From positions 33,908,022 through 33,972,021 of the forward strand of contig CM022665.1 in assembly GCA_012295275.1 (NCBI GenBank): a stretch of 64,000 nucleotides of DNA. The letters are read 5' to 3'. Below are positions 35,201 through 45,900 of the stretch, piece by piece. This DNA comes from Chrysomallon squamiferum. Its lineage: Eukaryota > Mollusca > Gastropoda > Neomphalida > Peltospiridae. The position numbers and the translations under genes are program-made. Numbering within the stretch: position 1 is the first letter of the stretch; the number at the start of each line of letters is the position of its first letter. Under the pieces are notes generated by a model that worked only from the letters and a program-made list of their open reading frames with translations, did not search any database and was not told the DNA's origin.

Positions 35201-36043
35201 TTCTTTAAAAAAAATAAATAATAATAATAATAATAATAATTCCTTGTACATTCTAGATGCATCTCAGTTAAAATGACCATTTTTGAATTAATCATAGTGA
35301 CATGACTACTTGTGTCGGTGTTACTGATTTGACAGGTTTACCAGGCAAAGTGCACCTGTAAAGTTTTAAATGACCATTCTGAGTCAAAACGAGATGCAAA
35401 AGAAAAAACTGAAGCAAAATACTGAGTAAAACTCTGATAACAGTATCTGAGTAGTGGTAATATCAAAGTTATGCAATATGATTTGTATCGATATATTATG
35501 ACATTTAAAAATATAGCAATGAAGAATTTTTTTATTATTATTATTATGTAACTTTATTATGTATAAACACTAAAACATAATATGTTTCTATTACTGCGCA
35601 ATAACTTGAATAAGGATCTAACAGATATGTACAATTTACCATCTGATGTAATCAACAGTACAAATTACTAAATTTAACATATAGTTATTAAAAATGATGT
35701 AATTTGTTTTGTTTTTTTTTTATTTGTTTTTTTTTATCTGGTTAGTTATTGTTACAATTCAAATTTAACGAAAATGGTAAATAAATCCATAAACATCTAG
35801 CAGAAATATCGTTTGTATTCGAATACGTGCTATCTCAATGACAAACTATCAGGGGAGACAACCGATAAATAGTAAACAAATGAAATTCTCGAATAAACAT
35901 TATTGCGATTTATACAAAGTATCATATTAAATTCATACTTGTCTGTCTTCTTCTTGTTTCGTGTGCACATGATATATCATTCCAAATGCGAAGGCAATTG
36001 ACAGTCCGAACGTAATTTTCGCTTGCGTCGACATATTCCGCAT
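32174..36043 (-). CDS. PET117: PET117 homologue, cytochrome c oxidase assembly factor (two exons)
   Basis: PET117 is a small mitochondrial inner-membrane-associated protein needed for cytochrome c oxidase (complex IV) assembly. Minus-strand exons are 36043-35939 (35 codons) and 32281-32174 (35 codons plus TAG), joined in phase 0 through donor CAA|GTATGA and acceptor TTTTAG|AAC. The protein begins MRNMSTQAKITFGLSIAFAF and continues GMIYHVHTKQEEDRQ, NLRQGVYLDLERQEAKKKN, ending SKAPL. This matches the family pattern: a short N-terminus, one hydrophobic segment, then H-V-x-x-x-Q and RLR-x-GV-x-x-D-x-ERQ. Human PET117 aligns best from the second Met (36034), so translation may begin there. At 67-70 residues it is slightly shorter than human (about 81), with a Lys-rich tail. 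The 3.66-kb intron carries two transposon relics. Confidence 0.9.
33121..33273 (+). mobile_element. Solo fragment of the long-TIR transposon terminus
   Basis: 153 bp closely matching the outer part of the right arm at about 9508-9660, in the same orientation, and ending with the same terminus (GGAATGACCC). The inner end breaks at an A-run. It is a truncated relic within the PET117 intron. Confidence 0.9.
33438..34109. mobile_element. pogo/Tigger-like deletion derivative (672 bp)
   Basis: The left end is CAATAACACCTCAGATTAAA (33438); the reverse complement of the right end is CAGTAATATCTGACTTAATG (34109). These are imperfect inverted termini of the CAGTaatACCTCg type known from Tigger and other pogo elements, followed by an AATTGGTTCC stretch also typical of them. 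TA dinucleotides flank both ends (33436-33437, 34110-34111), the expected target duplication. The interior keeps a remnant of the transposase N-terminus, so it is probably a deletion product of an autonomous element. Confidence 0.7.
33698..33826 (-). pseudogene. Remnant of pogo/CENP-B-type transposase N-terminus
   Basis: A 42-codon minus-strand frame containing DDKKKQKTITLKTKYIIL. Tigger/CENP-B proteins start their helix-turn-helix with a similar basic KRKxxTLTxEEKLxII segment. The rest of the DNA-binding and DDE domains is missing, so it cannot encode an active transposase. Confidence 0.5.
35939..36043 (-). CDS. PET117: PET117 exon 1
   Basis: Encodes the hydrophobic segment (ITFGLSIAFAFGMIYHV) and HTKQEEDRQ. 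Exon and 5' flank are CpG-bearing, in contrast to the AT-rich intron. Two in-frame ATGs (36043 and 36034) are possible starts; the upstream one has a weak context. Confidence 0.9.
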
Positions 36044-36200
36044 TCGAGACCTCTGAAAACTCTTTGACGAAATAAAAATACGTGCGTTTCAAATTCCGGA
36101 AATAGACGATTTCCAACGTTTTTAGCGCTTTGTTAATAAGTTAGGTCGATTTGTGGCGTCGTCACAAATGTGTAGCGCATGCCAATTTATTCGTGATTTT
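36044..36200 (-). promoter_or_regulatory. PET117 5' UTR and promoter region
   Basis: Local rise in GC and CpG (for example GGCGTCGTCACAAATG near 36155 and GTAGCGCATGCC near 36172) immediately upstream of the PET117 start. This fits a TATA-less housekeeping promoter; the start site cannot be fixed from sequence. Confidence 0.5.
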
Positions 36201-38205
36201 AGAAAATGCAGTATTAAATCGAGCAATGAATAAATCATAAACTTTACAGCTTGCTGTGAATGATATCGAAATATTTGGACCTCAATCAATGTATGAAATT
36301 ATAATTTATAGTGAACTTAAAAATGACTTCCGTCCGTTTTAGAATTAATCTCGTATCCCACCTAGTGCTGAACATGAATGTCATTTGTCTGTGTGTGTGA
36401 AAGGTAGTTTCATTTATTTCTATCCGTTATGTAATCGGTATGTGATTAATTACTGATAATAATGTGTTTAATATAACCAGAAAGTAGGCAAGCAGACAAA
36501 GTTGATATATTTTTTTATCATGTTGCAGTTTAGGTCGGACACTGTCAGCAGATATTTGAGTGAATGTAAATGTTTATATTTTGCTACAATCTATTTATCT
36601 GCTTTTAGATTAAATACAAAAAAATTACATAAATTTTGCTTCTCAAATCATCTGATTTTTTCCCTTCTTATGATAATTATTAAAGATTGGGTCATACAGA
36701 ATTGTATTTTTGAAAATCATAAATAAATACCAGTTAAACAATTACAACTAATAAAATTGGAGATAAAAATGTGACTGTAATTTATAGAAAAAACAAAGAA
36801 ATCTCTTCTGGATTATAGATGCAAATTCAAGAAAAAAGGGTTTAATGCAACTATTGTTCATATTGACACAATATTTTATGCTTTCATATAGGTAATAATG
36901 AGTATAGAATAAAGTTATAGTGTTATGCATATTTGGTACCTTGTGAATGTAAACATTATTTTTAATCATTAAATAATGCATGGTAACATAGGAAGACTCG
37001 AGAACTTCATGTCAACATACAAACAAGGAAAAATAGAAATAAATGTGGCAACAAACTTCATTTAATGACTCAAATTTTAATAATTTATACAGATATTTTC
37101 TGTACCATGGATAAATTATCTCTATAGTGTCTAAATTGGCACATTCCATTAGTCTTTAGTTAATCTGGCTTGTACAAAATTTGTTTGTGTAAGTACATTT
37201 AAATCAATAAAATATGTATCTTAGATTAATTTAATACCAATTTTCAACTAATATAAGATATTTCCATCAAATTAAGTCTGAATTATATTCATAAAACAAC
37301 ATTATATAATATTTCTAATAGACCAACAAGGAATTGTGACTCATTTAAAATTGCTTCTCCAAATACATTTACACAATATTTAATCTTTATTAATATAAGA
37401 CTATTGATTCTCTTTATTGTGAATTGGTTTCACTATAATAAATGGTGCATAAGAATTTTATGTTATTCTATTTGCATTGATAAAAAAAGACAAAGCACAA
37501 AAATTAACGATATCAAAAAAATTATACAAATTTATTTGCCTTTCAACTAGTATATATATAAAATAAAATGATAATTCATGCATTCAACAATATTATCTTT
37601 CTTGCAACTCTTCATCTTTTCCCACTCTTCTAAAAAGAAAAAAAATTAATTTCATTCAATGACCCATTTATTTCTGACCTTGATAATACAGTTCCAGTTT
37701 AGCCATATGTGTCAAATATGAAATAAAAAACGTCATTAAAGTCTGTTTAAAGTCATGATTAATAATTTTAAAAAAAAGAAGAAAGAGAGTCAAACGTGAC
37801 TGAACACTATGGTTTTAAATAGTACATAAAATACTCTGAATTCTTACATTAGAAATATTTATAAAACACACTGTAAAGTTACAACAGACAAAACAAACTC
37901 ACAAAAAGACTATAGAGTTATCTAACAATACAAAAATATTCAGACATGATGAGATAACAAAATAACAAATGACCTGAAAATATATTTTTTTAAAAGTACA
38001 TATATCTTATCACTGCCATCAAGAATGTAATTCTGATTAAATACATAACCACATACAAATGTAAATAATTACATATATAATTATATAGATTTCATGAACA
38101 AATTTTAAATTATTATATTGTCATATGAAAAAGACTGAAGGTACAGCCTGATAACACTCAGCAATGTTCATCCTCAGAATGCTATACAAAAAGAAGAATT
38201 TGAAA
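36201..38205. other. Region between PET117 promoter and CDKN3 coding end
   Basis: AT-rich, about 2 kb, no supported exon. The right part should be CDKN3 3' UTR, since that gene is transcribed leftwards and its stop is at 38206. Confidence 0.65.
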
Positions 38206-41200
38206 TCATCGGGACAGAGACCTGCATTCACTGTCCTCATCCTTCCTGTACTCCACCAGTAGTTGTCTGAAGTCTTGAACAAAGTTATACTGCTGCAAAT
38301 ACATTTTAAGCAAAACTGCTTTAAAATGAGTAGTGCTATGTATGTAATATTCATTTTCTGAAAGTTCTATGCAGTTAAACCAGTATAAATACAAAAGAAC
38401 ATCTCTTCATAAATGTTGTACAAAATGAATGCTTTAAAATAACTTAAGCATGAAAATAAAATCTGATGACCTATAGCAAGTAGCTGCAATTTTGTTCATA
38501 ACATCATCTGAACAAAAACTATGTATATTAAAAACAATACTCTAAAACATAAAAAATAAACAACAACAGGAACTAGTTCAGATAAACACATCTGTTGGCT
38601 TTTTGTAAGTATTGTCTGCTTTTGAACATGAGATACTAAACAGATTCTCGTCACTATATGACACTCAGTGTGTTCCACAAATAATAATGTCCTAAAATAA
38701 CAAAGAAATATCACCTTCACTGACTGAACAGCACTGTTTCCTCTCAGAGCTCTCACTTTGTCAATGGCATCATTGGGTGTCAAAGATTCATCCATAATCA
38801 TCATCAAGCAAACAGCAACTGAAAAAACATAATAACATATTGGTTCATGTTTTCATATATATTCATATTAAAATAACAATATAAATACATTTTTCTCGCA
38901 AAATCAGGATTTTACTTTTTTAACACACACGCACACACACACATTTGTTTAAACTTTTCAGGTTTATGTTTATGATGAAATTACATAAACAGAAGAACAG
39001 AAAATCTAACATCAATGATTTCCAATCTTTATTTTCAGTTTTTATTAATAAAAGATTAAACATATCCACATTTCATTTCAACTATGTAATTCTATTTCTT
39101 TCAAAATAAAAATAAAGATATAATATATATTACAAACCTAAACAAGATCTTCCCAAACCTCCGTAACAACTGAAAAGAGATGGGAAAGAAAAATATCTTA
39201 TAGACTAGAGAGATCTTTAAAGAATATTCATAAAGGTTTATTTTACCTGCATTTATAAACAAAACTACATGATTACTTTCACACTGAAATGAAATCATTC
39301 ATTTTATTCTTAATATGAAATTACATCATTGAATTAAAACATTCCGTTTTATCCTTACAAAACCAACTTTTAAGCAAATGCATCTGATCATTGTGTTTTT
39401 TTAATAATTATTACCTGTCAGTGTCAGAAATATTATAATCTAAGCTAGTTCTTAAAAATAAAGGAATTCTTACTGCACAACTGACTTCTTGCCATTCATA
39501 ACATTAATCCGTAGTTCTTCTACCATTTTTACAAGATTATCAATAGAAGGGACCTGTCCATCTGGGAATGGGTAATGATGCACTGTTATGCCGTAGGATG
39601 AAAATTCATTTAATAAGTTGGGAACTCTGTATTTATTCAGCTCTCCCCTAGTGCACAGTGTAAAGACATCTTTGATTCCACAGTCTTGTAAAAAATCTGA
39701 AAGAAAATCAATTTCTATTATAAAATGTATGGTTTTATATTAATTTTAGAAAAACTCAAAATAAAATGATGAAAAAAAAGCAATCAGTTAATAAAAAAAT
39801 AAAAATGAATGTAGAAAAATATTCTACCTACTTAAATCATTTGGCAAACTTCGCCAGGTGTCTTTGAATTTGCAACCTAAAAAACAAACAAATAAAAATA
39901 TAAAGATTTATTTTAGTTAATTGCATAAAATCTTACAAAAGCTTCCATTTTGTTAAAAAATAAATAAACAAATAAATAATTTGTAGAAATTATATTGGTG
40001 CATATTTATAGAAAAATTTAAAAAAATATTCACTTTAAGTTTAAAGAAATATATTATTATTATTATAATTACTTTGTACAAAATGGAAATAATTGTAAGC
40101 ATCATAATGACTTACTTTAAAAAATTGTATACATCTTTATTTAAAAGATATTTTCTAATATGCAATTATATATTTATTTAAAATACCAGGCAAAGCAGAT
40201 ATTCCAAGCTTTTCATCTGAACCAGCTGAAGGAAGTTCTAACCTATAAATATAATATTTACAATGTATGTGTATTTCAAAAATTAATACTTTAAAAACTA
40301 CAAATATAATAAATTTACTTACCACTTCTGAATTATTTTTTTTTAATTTTTATTTAACACTGTATTGATAATAATATGCTCCTGCAAATAAACAATTTAT
40401 TTTCAAAGATACAAATTTTCTGTACTTTTGTTGAACAAATACTGTGTCTTTATGTAAATCAAAAACTGAACAAATAACAAAATAGAATGTATCTGGAAAT
40501 GTTACTGTACAATTATTTTTAACATGAATTTAGTTCACAGTAATTATCAAAATCACACAGTAATGATGATGATGATGATAGTGATACACTTCCATTTAAT
40601 CTTTGACAAATGAAAGCATATGCCAAGTTATCATTAATAAATATTAAAACATTACCATCCAATTTCAAATGGACTTTGATCAGTTTCTCCACTTTCCTCA
40701 TCTGATGAATCAAATTCTGCCATAACTGATGACTGGAATAAACAACTTGTTTAAATAATTAAACAGTTACTGAATTGATACATGATAAACAAAAACTTAA
40801 TGATTTATTATTACTACAATATCAGAGTCCATATTAGTAATTACAGTATAATATTATCATCATAATTATTAGTAAATGCAAAAATTTCAAAAATACCTAA
40901 CTATAACATGATTTTAAACAAACAAATATAACATTTAATAATCTGTGCCATGTTCTTATTCCTGTATTTCTTTGTTTAAAATTAAAACGACTGTTGCACA
41001 AATGAAGTAGCATGTAATATGAATGTATATAGTTATAATAGTATCAACAATTATTTTATTACTGCTCTGTCTCATTTCTAAACACTAAATATTGGCTTAA
41101 CATAAATGCTCCTGAAAAAGACACTGCAGTTGCATATTAAGCGTTTAGTTTATATTACTTTCTGCATAACGTAGAGTTAAAAAAATAAATCAGAATGTTA

Positions 41201-41272
41201 GTAATAGAAGTAAGAAATACACGTTCTTCTTTTTCACTTCGAAACTCGTACCTGCAAATTTAACAAAACCAT
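38206..41272 (-). CDS. CDKN3: CDKN3 / KAP dual-specificity phosphatase, complete (eight coding exons)
   Basis: KAP removes the activating phosphate from the T-loop threonine of CDKs (CDK2, CDK1) once cyclin is released. Minus-strand exons: 41272-41252, 40732-40656, 40242-40187, 39876-39832, 39696-39474, 39169-39138, 38818-38715 and 38292-38206, all in phase, giving about 214 residues (human 212). Landmarks in order: AEFDSSDEES near the N-terminus, GISALPGCKFKD, CTRGELNKYRVPNLL, the active site HCYGGLGRS (CX5R with catalytic Cys and Arg, split by two introns), TPNDAIDKVRALRG, and QYNFVQDFR to RSLSR at the C-terminus. All match the family. The start at 41272 (GTCATGG, good Kozak) joins in frame to the exon with the Met at 40723, which could be an alternative start. 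The gene lies head to head with the F-box/WD40 gene. Confidence 0.96.
39138..39169 (-). CDS. CDKN3: CDKN3 32-nt micro-exon carrying the phosphatase P-loop
   Basis: Acceptor TTTTCAG|T and donor TTTAG|GTTTGT bound 32 nt. It supplies the third base of the His codon, then CYGGLGRSCL and the first base of the following Val. The His codon is split with the 39474 exon end (CA|T). Skipping this exon would delete the catalytic Cys and Arg and shift the frame. Confidence 0.93.
41252..41272 (-). CDS. CDKN3: CDKN3 first coding exon (7 codons)
   Basis: ATG with G at -3 and +4, MVLLNLQ, donor CAG|GTACGA. It joins in phase 0 to acceptor ATTCCAG|TCATCA at 40732, giving LQSSVMAEFDSSDEE; human KAP has a comparable short leader before EFDSSDEE. 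This is inferred from splice signals and length, because the residues themselves are not conserved. Confidence 0.65.
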
Positions 41273-42661
41273 GACAGAAATCGAACAACCAATCAAATTG
41301 AAGAATTTTTAATTACATCCACGACAGATTATTTCAGTTTTATCAAAAGCGGTTAAGAAGCGTATCAAAATAAAATACATAAATAAAAATTAAAGGAGCA
41401 GTCTATTTCTAAAGGGACATAAATATGCCTAGTGATTTCTAATTGATGTAAACAATCACCTTGTTTTTTTTTTCCAAATGCGCAATGTAGGTTAATTTTA
41501 TATTTTAAAAAAACCCAAAACAAACATTTATAAATCGTGTAATCTTTATATGTAATAGTCCATATTTTTACTCTGTTTTTTTTTTTTTTTAATAACAACC
41601 TCCTGCATAATTGCCGTCCAAATAATCTCTTTCAAAAACAAAAGTCGTTTTAAGAAAGGGAAACTTCAATTTGTTAAACACAGATAGAAAAGAAAGTACT
41701 TTTTCTGTTGATACTCAAGGTAATTACATCCAGTGTTTAGTGTTTCCTTTTTTGTTTTTAAATTTTTATTTTCTGTTTTCAATTTAAATACCGTTAACAT
41801 ATAATTACACTGGTTATTATACCATTCTGGAAATAATTAATACAGAGATCTAAATATCATGATGCGGTACATTCTACACTGTCATAATATGTCATATTAT
41901 ATTAGAGAAGTTCAAATTTTAAGTCATCTGAGTAATATCACAACTTGCAGAGTTAATAATTAGTTCAACCTTGTGAACCGAGTTTAGAATATTCTTTATT
42001 TGCTTTATATGCATTGTTTGTTGTTGGTTTTTTTATTTTTATATAAATAACCATAATTTATAAAAAAAAATTATCTTCTTCACTCAAGGTTTCTTTTTTT
42101 TTTTAATTTTAAAACTTACATGTTTCTTATTAAGATATTTTTCCTATCTCAGATTTCAAATTATGTAATTAGTATATCATTCATGAATGTATTTTTGCTG
42201 TGTGAAAATATAAGGCTAGAAATATTCCCCACCCCCAAAAACAAAACAACAAAATATAAAAGCATAATATTCCCTAATATTTCATGTAAACATTGTCAAT
42301 ATTTAGTTCTCACTAAAACCAAAAAATAAAAAAAATAAAATTATAATAATAATGATAATAAAATAATAATAAAATAAAAAAATAAAAAATAGTTCAGGTT
42401 TAATAGCCATAAAACCCAGTATGAATTTTGATTTACCATGAATATATCTTTCAGTTTCATCCATATTAGTTGTAACTGATTATATTATTTAATATCTCGT
42501 ACAGTTTAAAATGACTAGAAATCCCAAACAATAACAAATAACATAAATGGCATTCATGTATATACATTTTTATAATTATTAATTTATTCATAATTATTTA
42601 AATAAGAATATTATCAGCATAACAATTAATTTAATTTCATTCATTTTTTCTCATAGTAAAA
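41273..42661. promoter_or_regulatory. Probable bidirectional promoter interval (CDKN3 / F-box-WD40) with 5' UTR
   Basis: The two genes diverge from this 1.4-kb interval. On the plus strand a good donor (CTCAAG|GTAATT) ends at 41719, and an acceptor (CTCATAG|TAAAA) lies at 42656, five bases before the F-box gene ATG. A noncoding first exon ending at 41719 is therefore plausible. No TATA box or CpG island stands out; the interval is AT-rich with poly-A and poly-T runs. Confidence 0.5.
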
Positions 42662-42903
42662 ATGCCATCCACTATAATCCCAGTGGAGTTAACCCGAACT
42701 CATTCAGTTAAGCCAGCTCAGGGGTTACGCTATGGTAATTTTGAGGGTGTTGTCCACTTGCCTCCTGTAACTACAAGACAGAGTTACGCAGAAGAAAATT
42801 TCTGGCAGCTCAACAATCAGCAGATCTACAAGACCATCTGTGAATGGTTCCAGTCATGGCGCCCTTGGCAACAGGATCACCTGCTTTGTGGAATTACAGA
42901 CAG
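42657..42903 (+). CDS. F-box/WD40 gene, first coding exon
   Basis: Acceptor CTCATAG, five untranslated bases, then ATG at 42662. It encodes MPSTIIPVELTRTHSVKP and ends IYKTICEWFQSWRPWQQDHL to GITD plus AG. The W-x-x-W-x-x-x-Q helix pattern continues into the next exon as RCSLRQLDILATTLEPL, a motif also seen near the N-termini of some F-box proteins. Confidence 0.9.
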
Positions 42904-45900
42904 GTAAAGAAGTAGTTCACAAAAATAGCCCATCATAACAGACATATGCCAGTTTAAGTATTTTAGTATTTACTCTATTAAGTTATTAGATGTTGTTGTT
43001 GTTTTTTAATAAATAATATTTGTTAAATGTAAAATGTCTTTAAACATATTAATACAACAGAATTAATTTCTAAAATTAAGATATAAAAATAATTCAGTTG
43101 CTAAACTATTTATAAGTTACTTAATTAATAAATATTATAACATTCAGTTTATTATTAAGACATTTTCTCATTATTAAATTTTTATTTTTTATTTTTTTCA
43201 CTGTGGAATATGTTAATGTTGCTCCAAAATAAAGACTGTTTGCATCATTTACCAAGAGTCAGTTCTGTGTGACAAATTAATCATTTAAAATTATTTGTTA
43301 TATTATTTAGTTTATAATTTATTATAAATAATGATAAATATATTTTCAGGTTAAATAAATATATAATGTTTTTTTTTTTAAAGATTATCTTCTATAATAA
43401 TTTTAAAATAATTTTTCAGATGTTCATTACGACAGTTGGATATTCTGGCTACTACTCTGGAACCCTTACGTCATAGTGGTGTCTTTAATGTCAGAAGATC
43501 ATCAAGAGCATTGAGGGAAAACATTGTTCCTAAACAAACTTTACTGTACACTCCTGTACCCAGACAATTAAAGTCCAGAACTCTGAATAAACAGAGGACA
43601 TATATTAAATATGGAAATGCATATTTACGATCTAGTCAAGAGCAAAGAAATTTAGATAAAACAAGAAAGTCAGATTCAGAAAACCCCCAAAAGAACCTGA
43701 ATTTAGTATCTAGCGATTTTGACAAAGCTATTTTAGGTGAAGATTCATCTGAGAATAACAACAAGTCACTTTTTCATCTTAGTGAATCTAACAACAAACC
43801 TGGATTACTTACACATGAGAAATCCCTGCATTTTGAAAAATCTTTGGACAAATTAACATCTGAGAAAGGAAGAGATTCATCAGATGAAGCAGTCCAAAAT
43901 AATCAAGAAAAGATGCCAGCCACAGTTGATGAATATTCACATAGTCTGGCTTTGAATATTATTAAAGCTGCCATTCAAACTGTTGTTGTCACTAATGTGT
44001 ATGATAAATCCCAAGCTCTGAGAGAAAATTCTGACATTTTAAAAACAAATGAAAAACCAGTGAAATCAGAATCAGGCAATACAACAGAACTCGAAAGTAC
44101 TTCCTCAAGCATTCAGATGATGGTCACATCTCCACAGAACAAAAACAAAAACAATCAGAGCAGTGTTCCTGCATCAGCAATATATGTCTCTTTCCTGGGT
44201 GGCACAGTGGAGCTGAAAAATGGATCATCAAAGAATTTGAACAGTGGACACAACAGTGCTTCCAGTGAGTTCCGACACAGTGCCTTCTCATTGTCTGCTG
44301 TCAGCACTGCTGGGTTCTTCTCTCCCTTCAAAATACTGAGATTTGGTGAGATTTTATACATGCTGTTTCTGTTTAGCTATTGTAAGTAGCTCATTACACA
44401 TTTGTTAATTCTGAATCTCTAGTTTTTCATATCCATCAAAGGTTAGTTTAATTTTATTGATTATAAATTGTGAGTTAGTATTTGTAAATGTCACAATCTA
44501 TTTTTTAATTTTTAACCAATGTATTATGTTTGGATTATAAAAATAGAAAATTATACTTATACTTTGTGTCACAGGATATTGTTTTGTTGCATGCACTTCC
44601 ATGTCTTGTGTTTTTGTCAGTGTACTGTCACAAGTAATGCTTTATATTATGTTACAACTTACAGGTGTTTTGGATTTATATTACACTGTAAATTCAGAGT
44701 AACCATTTGTAATAATGTTCAACTTTAAAAAACCACAAATAAACCTATAGGTACTCCAGTGCATCTTAAAAGTGTGAATCACCCAAAAGGATTGTCTTCT
44801 TTGCCCATTACTCTGACTAAAATATACCAGCATCAAAAATGGTGGCGAGGTGCATCTGTGGGTGGATCTTATCAACATGCCTTCAAGAAAGCAGATAAAA
44901 AAGAACTGTCTTCCAATTTTCAGGATCAGTTAGAACACATCTGGAAGGTGAGTTTATAAATATCAATAAGTTATCTGTACCATATAAAAATAAAATGTTA
45001 AGATAGAGATAATTTAAATATTTGGTATTAAATTATGTTAAATTATATATTATAGTATGAATGTAAATGTGAATTACAGAAAGGACTAAATACAGCTTAA
45101 TGACTAGATAGTATATAATAATTATATTCAAATGTATTTTAGTTAGGTTATTTTAAAACTATTTCTAATCAGAGGTCACTTATAGATTTAGTATATGGAA
45201 TAACAATTTTATTGGAAATTCTCTTGCACTTTTTTTTTACAGATTTTGTTTTATAGTGTATTTTTTTCAGGAACAGCTAAGGTTATAGCAATCTAGCTTA
45301 TTATTTCTTTTTTTCAGTGGTTGTCACAGTGGGAAGATTTTGAAAGAATTGCTCTTCTTAAAGACATAGTAAAAATATCAAGTCCTAACATTCTTGAATC
45401 TCTAGTTTCTCACATCCATCAAAGGTTAGTTTAATTTTATTCATTATAATTGTTTTATTTGAAGGATGAATTATTTTTAAAGATGACTATTAATTAATAA
45501 TTTCAGGTTCACAAATATACAACAGAGAACAGGCTGTTTGTTGCAAATAACACACAAAATTGTATAAAACTATTTCTGTGTTATTTTGGTTAACAAATTA
45601 AGGTATCTAGAAAAACATTGTGACCTTGCCCGTCAAATCAAAGATTAAATCATAATACCAACTTTTGAAATAGCCCTATCATACTGTCATAATATTTCTG
45701 ATTTAGTATTATGAGCCAGAAAAATATTGGTTTAACTTAGATGCAATAATGTAAGTACATCTGATTAGATTTGGTTTATTCTGACCTACAATGTCACAAA
45801 TAGTGACATTTCCCATGACAGGCAATTCTTGATTTATTTTCTTGTTTGTGTTTTAGACTAAGAGAAGAATTTGACATTAACAGACTTCCAGACAAGCTAC

